DNA of 5,258 bases from Verrucomicrobiota bacterium (GTDB taxonomy: Bacteria; Verrucomicrobiota; Verrucomicrobiia; Opitutales; Seribacteraceae), in the NCBI GenBank assembly GCA_030830145.1, contig JAURNO010000029.1, positions 1 through 5,258 of the forward strand, written 5' to 3'. The stretch's first letter is position 1, and each line of letters starts with the position of its first letter. Positions 1 to 5,258 of this stretch are shown in pieces. The notes beneath the pieces were generated by a model that saw only the letters and a program-made list of their open reading frames with translations, searched no databases and was not told the origin of the DNA. The position numbers and the translations under genes are program-made.

Positions 1-1159
1 CGCGGTGACCGCCTTCCCAGATCTTTGCTTTTTTGCCACGCAACCCGCCGCTTTCTTGGTTTGGAGCATTGTTGTCTCCCACGTTCGGTCCATTGTCGCT
101 GGTGAAGATCACAAGGGTGTTGTCAATGAGTTTGTGGCCCGGAGAACGGGGGTCGTCCGTTTCTCGAAGGGTCTCGAGCAAAGCCCCGAAGGCGACGTCG
201 TTTTCAAGAACCATGTCTTCCCGTTCTCCTCCTTTCGAGCCATCCGTATATCTGCTCTTCCCCTTGATCGGAGTGCCGGCAATGGTCTCGGGCACGGCGT
301 AAGGTCCGCTTGGGTTTTGCTGGAGGTGGTTGGCAGCGGGGACATAGTAGAGAAAGAAAGGGGTCTGACCTTTGCTTTGTCTTTTCACAAAGGCCGTTGC
401 TTCGTGCAGGAAATCGGGGCCGAGTTGAGCCAAGTCCCAATCGGGAGCGGCGAGAATTCTACCTTCCCGGTGTTTCATTCCAATCAGTTTCATTTTTGAA
501 CGGTCGGAAATCGTCCACCGATCGTTACGCAGGTAAATCCTTGGTTCGGTATCGAGTGGGTCTTCGGTGTTTCCAGGGATGCCAAAGAATTCGTCGAAGC
601 CGTGGTTGCTCGGTCCGTCTAGAAACGGCTTGGTGAAATCGACATCCTGGAAATCAAATTCGTCGGCAGGTTCCCCGTAACCGTCGTCGAAATCCATCCC
701 GACATGGTATTTCCCAATAGCGGCGGTGATGTAACTGTTCCTTTTCAGCATCTCGGGAAGGGTGGTCAGGGAGCGGTGAATCATCGGACGATTGGGGCCA
801 TGGGGAAGCCAGCCTTGTTTTTTTAAGTAAGAGCGGTGGGAAAGCCTCCCTGTAAGCAGAGAGTAGCGGGTCGAGCTACACATGGAGGCTGGTGCATGAG
901 CATCCGTAAAGATCATTCCCTGTTTCGCGAACATCTCGATATTCGGTGTCTTTAGTGTCTTGGCAATGGGTTTGGTGTTTACCATCAAGTTAATTCCCAG
1001 ATAAGCGCTGGTGTCACCGATGCCCATGTCGTCGGCCATGAAGATTATGACGTTCGGTTTTTGGGATTGGGCGGTTGCCAAGCCTACGCTAAACGCGAAG
1101 GTCAATGCGTTCCTCGATAAAAGAAAAAGTAGGGAAATCAAATTTGCAGTCGGATTCAT
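1..1159 (-). CDS. Sulfatase (arylsulfatase-type, formylglycine-dependent), C-terminus cut off by the window edge
   Basis: This gene encodes an exported sulfate-ester hydrolase of the type I sulfatase (alkaline phosphatase-like) family. It reads without interruption for 386 residues from the ATG at 1159 to the left edge. Residues 1-30 look like a signal peptide (hydrophobic, ending ATA-QS), although the n-region has no positive charge and R16 interrupts the core. Visible active-site elements are D43-D44 in MADDMG (metal), C94-S-S-T-R98 followed by TGR at 103-105 (formylglycine site), GKYHVG at 149-154 (K150, H152), H278 after FFLYYV, D355-N356 in TSDNGP (metal), and K377 before WEGGHR at 381-386. 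The third position of the formylglycine motif is Ser where Pro or Ala is usual. Roughly the last 100 or more residues are missing. The start is the first in-frame ATG; no upstream in-frame ATG or Shine-Dalgarno sequence is seen. It lies 38 bp downstream of the symporter gene on the same strand, so they are probably co-transcribed. The substrate cannot be named from the sequence; the nagBA neighbours suggest a sulfated amino sugar. Confidence 0.93.
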   Translation of the reverse strand, partial: MNPTANLISLLFLLSRNALTFAFSVGLATAQSQKPNVIIFMADDMGIGDTSAYLGINLMVNTKPIAKTLKTPNIEMFAKQGMIFTDAHAPASMCSSTRYSLLTGRLSHRSYLKKQGWLPHGPNRPMIHRSLTTLPEMLKRNSYITAAIGKYHVGMDFDDGYGEPADEFDFQDVDFTKPFLDGPSNHGFDEFFGIPGNTEDPLDTEPRIYLRNDRWTISDRSKMKLIGMKHREGRILAAPDWDLAQLGPDFLHEATAFVKRQSKGQTPFFLYYVPAANHLQQNPSGPYAVPETIAGTPIKGKSRYTDGSKGGEREDMVLENDVAFGALLETLRETDDPRSPGHKLIDNTLVIFTSDNGPNVGDNNAPNQESGGLRGKKAKIWEGGHR

Positions 1160-1197
1160 GATTCGCGATGAAGGTTGGCAAAGGTTTGGAATTCCGG

Positions 1198-3108
1198 TCA
1201 GGTTCCGATTCGAGCGACAAGAAGCACCAAGCCTATAATGGCGAAACAAAGCGCGAAGCGAGCGATGATGCCAATCACGTCGTATCGGGTTGGTCGTTGG
1301 AATTCGAGGTTGGAATTGGGGAAGAGTTTGTTTTTGTCAAACCGGTCGGGCTGGGCATAGCTTTTCTCAATTTCGGCTTGGTCTTTTTCGGGAACCGGAT
1401 CAACCGGAGTCTTCAGTTTTACATAGAGCCGGTCCAATGCTTTCTTGTCGTTCGGCTTGGTCAGAAGACTGGCAAGGATCATGACGAGGAAAGGCGCGAT
1501 GATCTTGAATGGGAACTCCAAAGTTTTCAAGGCGGCGTTGCTTACCGTAGTCAGATCCACACCGGGAATCTTTTCGTAAGCGAGCATATCGAAGCGAAAG
1601 GAACCAACCCCCGTAAGTGTGCCTTCTTTCTCTTCCAATCCGCCGCTCCAGTAGATTGATTTACCTCCGCCGGTTTCTGTTTTGAGGTTGGACTGAATAA
1701 GTTCGGGAGCGGTTCGCAAACTGGGAGCCACGGCCGGTATGAGTCTGGGAAAAACAAAAAAAGTCAGGATGCAGAATACGATGGTAATCCACCCGGCTTT
1801 TGTCGTCGCTCTGCGCCAAAACATACCTACCCAGAAGAGAGCGGCGAAGGTCATGGGGACGACCCAAGTTAATTCAAGTTGCTTGAACATGTCCAACATC
1901 GTCACCGAAATGACAACCGCCCCCAATACCACGATTCCACCGGTCGCCCGGCCCAAAAGCAGGCATTCCTTTTCTCCTGCTTGGGGGTTGATGAAAGGGA
2001 CATAGAAGTTACGGACGACCAGGGCCGAGCAAACGAGCATATAGCAGTCTACGCTACTCATGAGGGCGGCCAGCAAACAGGCTAGCATAAGACCGACGAG
2101 ACCTATCCCTAAAGGCCCAAGCAATTCTTTGGTTGCGGTTCCCCAAGCCATATCGGCGTCTTTCATGAGGGCCATGTCGTCGCCAAACAAAGTAAGAACG
2201 ATCAGGGCGGTGATGACCCAACCGATGGTGCAAAAACGTTTTATGAAATTTCCCGTCACAAGACCGATACGGGCGTCTTGTTCGCTCTTGGCGGTTCCCC
2301 CTCCCGTTACGATGAAGTGCGGGGTTAGGGCGATGCCGATCATATTCATGATCACAATGACCACGATGGCGTACAAGGGGAATTCGCTCGCTGCGTCCCC
2401 TCCTAAGATCGTAAAGTTACTGGCCGGCAACTGCTCGTGCATGATCCGGAAGCCATCGGTCCAGGAATCACCTGGAGAACCAAATTTTTCCACCACGGCA
2501 TTCAATCCGAAAGGGATCAGCAGTACTGACAAGAGAATGATGCATACCCCCTGGATGAGATCGGTCCAGTAGGCCGCTGCGATCCCTCCCAATACGCCAT
2601 ACAACGTCACGACAATGGCCACGACCGGGACGAGGACATACTCGGTTTGCACTCCGAAAAGCTCGGGTCCAACCAACGGAACCGAGACCTTGCCGATGGC
2701 GGTGAAGAGCATGGCTCCGTAGACCATGTAGTAGAAACATCCGAAAATGGCATAGGCCACTCCCATGCGTTTGGACTGATAGCGCTCTACAAACCAGTCC
2801 CCGAGAGTGAGGCATCGCATGCGCCGATACCAGACGGCGCTTATCCAGTACATGGGGGTAACGAATAACCAGTACATCACTCCCCACATCCCGCTCATAC
2901 CATTGGCGAACGTTCCTCGGGCGGTGTTCACCGGATCGGCCGACCCCGTGCCGGCCCCAAAAGCAGCGAAGGTCTGGAAAAGTTTCCCGAAGCGCCTACC
3001 TCCCATGAAGTAGTCTTCTTGTCCCTTTACTTGCTTCATGGCCCAAATGCCAATGGCCGCCATACCAGCGAAATAACCGAAGAGCACAATGTAATCTACC
3101 GTTTCCAT
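1198..3108 (-). CDS. Sodium:solute symporter family (SSS/SLC5) transporter
   Basis: This is an inner-membrane Na+-coupled importer of 636 residues with about 13-14 hydrophobic segments. The first is at about 5-24; the last ones are at about 412-430, 438-457, 533-550 and 609-633. Family hallmarks are the TM1-loop-TM2 region with DYFMGGRR (32-39) and AAFGAGTGSADP (48-59), and ALMSSVDCYMLVCSALV at 348-364. In the latter, S351-S352 align with the Na2-site Ser/Thr pair of PutP and vSGLT. I chose the ATG at 3108 because it places TM1 at the N-terminus as usual. A GTG at 3207 is in frame but would add a polar 33-residue tail without a ribosome binding site. An approximately 80-residue soluble insert (about 455-535) and a polar stretch at about 551-605 separate the last two helices. 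Divergent nagBA and the downstream sulfatase suggest it imports a desulfated (amino) sugar; the family is too broad to name the substrate. Confidence 0.93.
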   Translation of the reverse strand: METVDYIVLFGYFAGMAAIGIWAMKQVKGQEDYFMGGRRFGKLFQTFAAFGAGTGSADPVNTARGTFANGMSGMWGVMYWLFVTPMYWISAVWYRRMRCLTLGDWFVERYQSKRMGVAYAIFGCFYYMVYGAMLFTAIGKVSVPLVGPELFGVQTEYVLVPVVAIVVTLYGVLGGIAAAYWTDLIQGVCIILLSVLLIPFGLNAVVEKFGSPGDSWTDGFRIMHEQLPASNFTILGGDAASEFPLYAIVVIVIMNMIGIALTPHFIVTGGGTAKSEQDARIGLVTGNFIKRFCTIGWVITALIVLTLFGDDMALMKDADMAWGTATKELLGPLGIGLVGLMLACLLAALMSSVDCYMLVCSALVVRNFYVPFINPQAGEKECLLLGRATGGIVVLGAVVISVTMLDMFKQLELTWVVPMTFAALFWVGMFWRRATTKAGWITIVFCILTFFVFPRLIPAVAPSLRTAPELIQSNLKTETGGGKSIYWSGGLEEKEGTLTGVGSFRFDMLAYEKIPGVDLTTVSNAALKTLEFPFKIIAPFLVMILASLLTKPNDKKALDRLYVKLKTPVDPVPEKDQAEIEKSYAQPDRFDKNKLFPNSNLEFQRPTRYDVIGIIARFALCFAIIGLVLLVARIGT

Positions 3109-3309
3109 AAATGTATGTAACGAATTCGTTTCAGAAAGGACTTCTTTGGCAACGAAAAAGGCATTCCTTACCCTCTTTTGGTTTAAGCGTTCTTTGAGGG
3201 TTTCCACCTCATCGGATCAATCGAAAAGAATAAACGCAGGGAGATCTATTTTCTTTGAAACCTCATTACTTTGGACAAGACTCGGTCAATCAGTTCAAAT
3301 GGCAAAATC
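3109..3309. promoter_or_regulatory. Divergent intergenic region between the symporter and nagB genes
   Basis: These 201 bp lie between two divergently transcribed start codons and must carry the promoters of both the symporter-sulfatase and nagB-nagA transcripts. I see no convincing sigma70-type -35/-10 pair on either strand, and no purine-rich ribosome binding site before either start. It contains a perfect 12-bp palindrome at 3119-3130, three copies of TTCTTTG on the plus strand (3142, 3190, 3251), and two similar short words, CGGATCAATC (3213) and CGGTCAATC (3283). A 5-bp stem with a 7-nt loop (3195-3211) is too weak to interpret. The arrangement would allow one regulator to control both transcripts, which is inference. 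Confidence 0.6.
3119..3130. promoter_or_regulatory. Perfect 12-bp palindrome, candidate operator
   Basis: AACGAATTCGTT reads identically on both strands and sits 11-22 bp upstream of the symporter ATG at 3108. Its length and symmetry resemble operators of LacI- or GntR-type sugar regulators, and its position would suit repression of the symporter-sulfatase transcript. No regulator gene is present in the window, and there is no second copy elsewhere in this intergenic region. A chance palindrome of this length in 200 bp is uncommon but possible. Confidence 0.3.
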
Positions 3310-3313
3310 ATGA
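3299..3313 (+). other. Four-codon leader frame overlapping the nagB start
   Basis: An ATG at 3299 opens a four-codon frame (M-A-K-S) whose TGA at 3311-3313 overlaps the nagB ATG at 3310 as ATGA. This is the classic geometry of translational coupling. Together with the missing Shine-Dalgarno sequence before nagB, it could mean that terminating ribosomes reinitiate at nagB. A frame this short can easily arise by chance, and neither start has a recognisable ribosome binding site. Confidence 0.2.
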
Positions 3314-4041
3314 ACACGGAAATTTTTTCAACCAAGCAAGAGATGGGCAAAGCCGCCGCCGCTCATGGAATATCCAAGTTGCAGGCAGCTCTGAGCACAA
3401 AAGGTTCCGCCTCCTTTATCGTGGCCACAGGGGCGTCCCAGTTCGAGACCTTGGCGGAACTGGCCCAGGCGGATTTGCCTTGGAATAAGATGACGGGTTT
3501 TCATCTCGACGAGTACGTCGGGCTCCCGATCTCTCATGATGCATCCTTCCGGAAGTACCTTTGGGAACGTTTCGTGAGCAAACTGCCTCTCCCGCTCGCG
3601 GCCTTTCACTTTCTTGATGGCGAAGTTGATCCCGAGGGCGAGTGCCAACGGGCGAGCCTCCTTATTCAGGAAACTCCGATCGATGTTGCGTTTGTGGGAA
3701 TTGGCGAAAACGGGCATCTGGCCTTTAATGACCCACCAGCGGATTTCGAAACCGAACGCCCATACATGCTGGTCGATCTGGACGAGGCTTGCCGGCAACA
3801 ACAATTCGGCGAGGGCTGGTTTCCCGCTTTTGACTCCGTCCCGAAGAGAGCCATTTCCATGTCCGTTCGTCAAATCATGAAGAGCGACGCAATTGTTTGC
3901 ACCGTTCCCGACGAGCGCAAGGCCGAGGCCGTGAAAAACGCAACCCAGGGAACCATTACTCCGGAGGTGCCGGCTTCCATTCTCCAGGAACATCCCGATT
4001 GCCATCTTTTTCTTGATGCGGCTGCCGCCTCCCTGATGTGA
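3310..4041 (+). CDS. nagB: Glucosamine-6-phosphate deaminase/isomerase (NagB family)
   Basis: This cytosolic enzyme is predicted to convert glucosamine-6-phosphate to fructose-6-phosphate plus ammonium, the last committed step of N-acetylglucosamine catabolism. The 243-residue product is slightly shorter than the 266-residue E. coli enzyme, losing C-terminal sequence. Motifs seen are the phosphate-binding loop region [10 protein letters not shown] (39-48), [10 protein letters not shown] (64-73; D67 corresponds to catalytic D72 of E. coli), and [14 protein letters not shown] (130-143). In the last motif H136 is the ring-opening histidine; positions equivalent to D141 and E148 are N134 and D141. 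[13 protein letters not shown] (217-229) matches the conserved C-terminal segment. The ATG at 3310 was chosen over an in-frame TTG at 3271 because homologues begin about here. nagA follows with a 4-bp overlap. Related sugar-phosphate isomerases or 6-phosphogluconolactonases share the fold, but the DEYVGL and GHLAFNDP motifs favour NagB. Confidence 0.88.
   Translation: MNTEIFSTKQEMGKAAAAHGISKLQAALSTKGSASFIVATGASQFETLAELAQADLPWNKMTGFHLDEYVGLPISHDASFRKYLWERFVSKLPLPLAAFHFLDGEVDPEGECQRASLLIQETPIDVAFVGIGENGHLAFNDPPADFETERPYMLVDLDEACRQQQFGEGWFPAFDSVPKRAISMSVRQIMKSDAIVCTVPDERKAEAVKNATQGTITPEVPASILQEHPDCHLFLDAAAASLM
4036..4041 (+). promoter_or_regulatory. nagB-nagA overlap with coupled stop and start
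   Basis: In ATGTGA the last nagB codon (ATG, 4036-4038) and its TGA stop (4039-4041) contain the nagA GTG start (4038-4040), giving a 4-bp GTGA overlap. No Shine-Dalgarno sequence precedes the GTG, and no alternative start lies nearby in the nagA frame. Translation of nagA therefore most likely depends on ribosomes finishing nagB. Confidence 0.65.
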
Positions 4042-4946
4042 AACCTTTTGACCTGCAGGTAAACGGGTACGCTGGAACCGATTTCTGTTCCTCATTCCTC
4101 AATGCCGAACAGCTCCATCATGCTTGTCGCACTTTGGCCGACGATGGTGTGGATGGGGTTCTCGCCACCTTTATTACCGACGACTTACGAAGTCTCAAGG
4201 CCAAGCTTTCGAACTTGGTTTGCTTGCGGGAGGAGGACGAACTCGCCAGACAGGTGATTGCCGGCTTTCACATCGAGGGACCGTTTCTCAATCCTAAGCT
4301 AGGCTACATCGGGGCCCACGAACCTGAGCTCGTTCGTCCCGCTTGCCTGGAGGATACTCAAGCCATTCTTGAGGCTGGCGAGGGACTGGTGAAACTGCTT
4401 ACGCTCGCGCCCGAGCAGGATTCTGGAGGCGTCGTCACGAAGTTTCTCGTAGAGCAGGGAGTGATCGTTTCGGCAGGGCATTGCGATCCTTCGATCGACG
4501 AGTTGAAGGCTGCCATTGACAGAGGCTTGAGCATGGTTACCCACTTTGGCAATGGCTGTCCGGTTGAACTTCCCCGACACGATAATGTTTTGCAGCGTTT
4601 CCTTGCCCTGCGAGAACACCTTTGGTTTTGCTTTATCCCCGACGGGGTGCACATCGACTTTTTCGCCCTGAAAAATTACTTGGACTTGGTGGGGGTCGAT
4701 CGTTCGATCATGACGACCGATGCCATTTCCGCTGCAACTCTAGGTCCGGGTATGCATGAGATCTCTGGCATTTCGGTCAAAGTCGACGAGGATGGAGTTG
4801 CCCGTCGGCCCGGATCACCCAACCTTGCTGGATCCACCGTTACGATGCCAAGAATTCTCCACAACCTTTCTCAAGAACTTGGGTTGAGCGAGGAGGAGAT
4901 CATTGCCCTCGTGGATCGCAACCCGAGGTGTGCCTTGGGTCTTTGA
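4038..4946 (+). CDS. nagA: N-acetylglucosamine-6-phosphate deacetylase-like amidohydrolase, short barrel-only form
   Basis: This cytosolic metal-dependent amidohydrolase is predicted to remove acetate from N-acetylglucosamine-6-phosphate and feed NagB. The product is 302 residues, against about 380 for typical NagA. It starts directly at the first barrel strand, [11 protein letters not shown] (6-16), where Q7 and N9 match the Q-x-N of E. coli NagA in place of the H-x-H of other amidohydrolases. Further active-site elements are HIEGPF with E80 (metal), GAHEPE with H94, SAGH with H148 (metal), THFGNGC with H169 (metal), IPDGVHID with H205, and TTDAIS with D228 (catalytic acid/base). LAGSTVTM (263-270) and [10 protein letters not shown] at the C-terminus are also NagA-like. 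Both the N-terminal and C-terminal parts of the small beta-sandwich domain are absent. THFGNGC replaces the usual THLxNAM, so substrate contacts may differ. The GTG at 4038 is the only reasonable start. Similar short forms probably exist in related phyla. The family is firm; the exact substrate is inferred from nagB. Confidence 0.85.
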   Translation: MKPFDLQVNGYAGTDFCSSFLNAEQLHHACRTLADDGVDGVLATFITDDLRSLKAKLSNLVCLREEDELARQVIAGFHIEGPFLNPKLGYIGAHEPELVRPACLEDTQAILEAGEGLVKLLTLAPEQDSGGVVTKFLVEQGVIVSAGHCDPSIDELKAAIDRGLSMVTHFGNGCPVELPRHDNVLQRFLALREHLWFCFIPDGVHIDFFALKNYLDLVGVDRSIMTTDAISAATLGPGMHEISGISVKVDEDGVARRPGSPNLAGSTVTMPRILHNLSQELGLSEEEIIALVDRNPRCALGL

Positions 4947-4961
4947 AAATCAGGCAGGGGA

Positions 4962-5258
4962 TTATTTTCTTCTTTGAGAATAGAGCCATTCCCACATTTC
5001 CTCCGAATTCCATGCATCGGTCCAGGAATTGTGTCCGCGTCCCTTAATCTCTGAATACTTCGGGTTTCCGCCGGCTTTCTTGATTGCCTCGATCATGTCC
5101 CGTGAACGGCTGGGCTTGATCACCCTATCCTTGTCTCCGTGCCATGCCCAAACCGGAAGCCCCTTGAGCTTTTCCCCGAAACTCTTGTCGCCTCCTCCGC
5201 AGATGGGAACGGCGGCGGCAAAGAAATCGGGCCTTCTTTGGATTGCATCCCAAGTTCC
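4962..5258 (-). CDS. Alpha/beta-hydrolase (esterase or prolyl-oligopeptidase-like), C-terminal 98 residues only
   Basis: The N-terminal part of this gene lies beyond the right edge, so only the last 98 residues and the TAA stop (4962-4964) are visible. The fragment opens with GTWDAIQRRPDFFAAAVPIC, typical of the segment just after the G-x-S-x-G-G nucleophile elbow of carboxylesterases, PHB-depolymerase-like and CE1-like esterases. The nucleophile should therefore lie only a few residues outside the window. The catalytic acid is probably D44 of the fragment, in WHGDKDRVI, and the catalytic histidine is H76, in GRGHNSWTDAW. Such proteins are often secreted and act on esterified polysaccharides, but no signal peptide can be seen here. 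The gene converges on nagA with a 15-bp gap and is not part of its operon. A role in removing acetyl or feruloyl groups from the same glycan is inference only. Confidence 0.85.
   Translation of the reverse strand, partial: GTWDAIQRRPDFFAAAVPICGGGDKSFGEKLKGLPVWAWHGDKDRVIKPSRSRDMIEAIKKAGGNPKYSEIKGRGHNSWTDAWNSEEMWEWLYSQRRK

Noticed and set aside
5..499. 164-codon open frame on the plus strand near the left edge
   Set aside because: The opposite strand reads continuously as sulfatase with conserved metal-site motifs in this interval.
1188..1195. Palindrome GGAATTCC between the symporter stop and the sulfatase start
   Set aside because: It is only 8 bp with no extension of symmetry; expected by chance in a window of this size.
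2060..2572. 170-codon open frame on the plus strand opposite the symporter
   Set aside because: It is antisense to well-conserved transmembrane segments, and the Pro/Arg/Ser-rich product resembles no family; a shadow.
3109..3207. N-terminal extension of the symporter to an in-frame GTG at 3207
   Set aside because: It would add 33 polar residues before the usual TM1 start, has no ribosome binding site, and would overlap the palindrome; the ATG at 3108 fits the family.
3142..3257. Three direct copies of TTCTTTG in the divergent intergenic region
   Set aside because: They are short, low-complexity and irregularly spaced (48 and 61 bp), and a further copy (TTCTTTGA) occurs inside the hydrolase gene at 4970; likely chance.
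3328..4095. 255-codon open frame on the minus strand opposite nagB
   Set aside because: It lies entirely antisense to a gene with clear NagB motifs, its protein has no recognisable domain, and it looks like a codon-bias shadow.
4945..4969. Possible bidirectional terminator between nagA and the convergent hydrolase gene (GAAAAT and ATTTTC arms, 13-nt loop)
   Set aside because: The stem is only 6 bp, mostly A/T, with a large loop and no clear U-tract, so it is too weak to call.

Overview
The window is bacterial accessory metabolism, densely coded, with five protein genes. Three are complete and two run off the edges. Sulfatase, SSS-family symporter, short NagA-like deacetylase and esterase together resemble glycan-degradation loci of the Planctomycetota-Verrucomicrobiota group (marine Opitutae-like genomes come to mind). 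That assignment rests on recalled protein style and not on a search. No obvious Shine-Dalgarno sequence precedes any of the four visible starts, which also fits such lineages.

Layout. Positions 1-1159 (minus) hold the N-terminal 386 residues of an exported formylglycine-type sulfatase; its C-terminus lies beyond the left edge. Upstream of it on the same strand, 38 bp away, is a sodium:solute symporter (1198-3108, 636 aa); these two probably form one transcript. A 201-bp divergent intergenic region (3109-3309) follows, with a perfect 12-bp palindrome close to the symporter start. On the plus strand come a NagB-type glucosamine-6-phosphate deaminase (3310-4041) and, overlapping it by 4 bp, a short NagA-type deacetylase (4038-4946). 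After 15 bp, the convergent 3' end of an alpha/beta-hydrolase esterase-like gene (minus, 4962 to the right edge) closes the window.

Working together (inference): the sulfatase would remove sulfate from a sulfated amino-sugar substrate in the periplasm or outside the cell, the symporter would import the sugar, an unseen kinase would phosphorylate it, and NagA then NagB would convert N-acetylglucosamine-6-phosphate to fructose-6-phosphate with release of acetate and ammonium. The hydrolase may de-esterify the glycan. Points worth a second look are the barrel-only NagA, the non-canonical C-S-S-T-R sulfatase motif, the palindrome, and a tiny four-codon frame whose stop overlaps the nagB start. 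I found no RNA gene, mobile element or CRISPR array.
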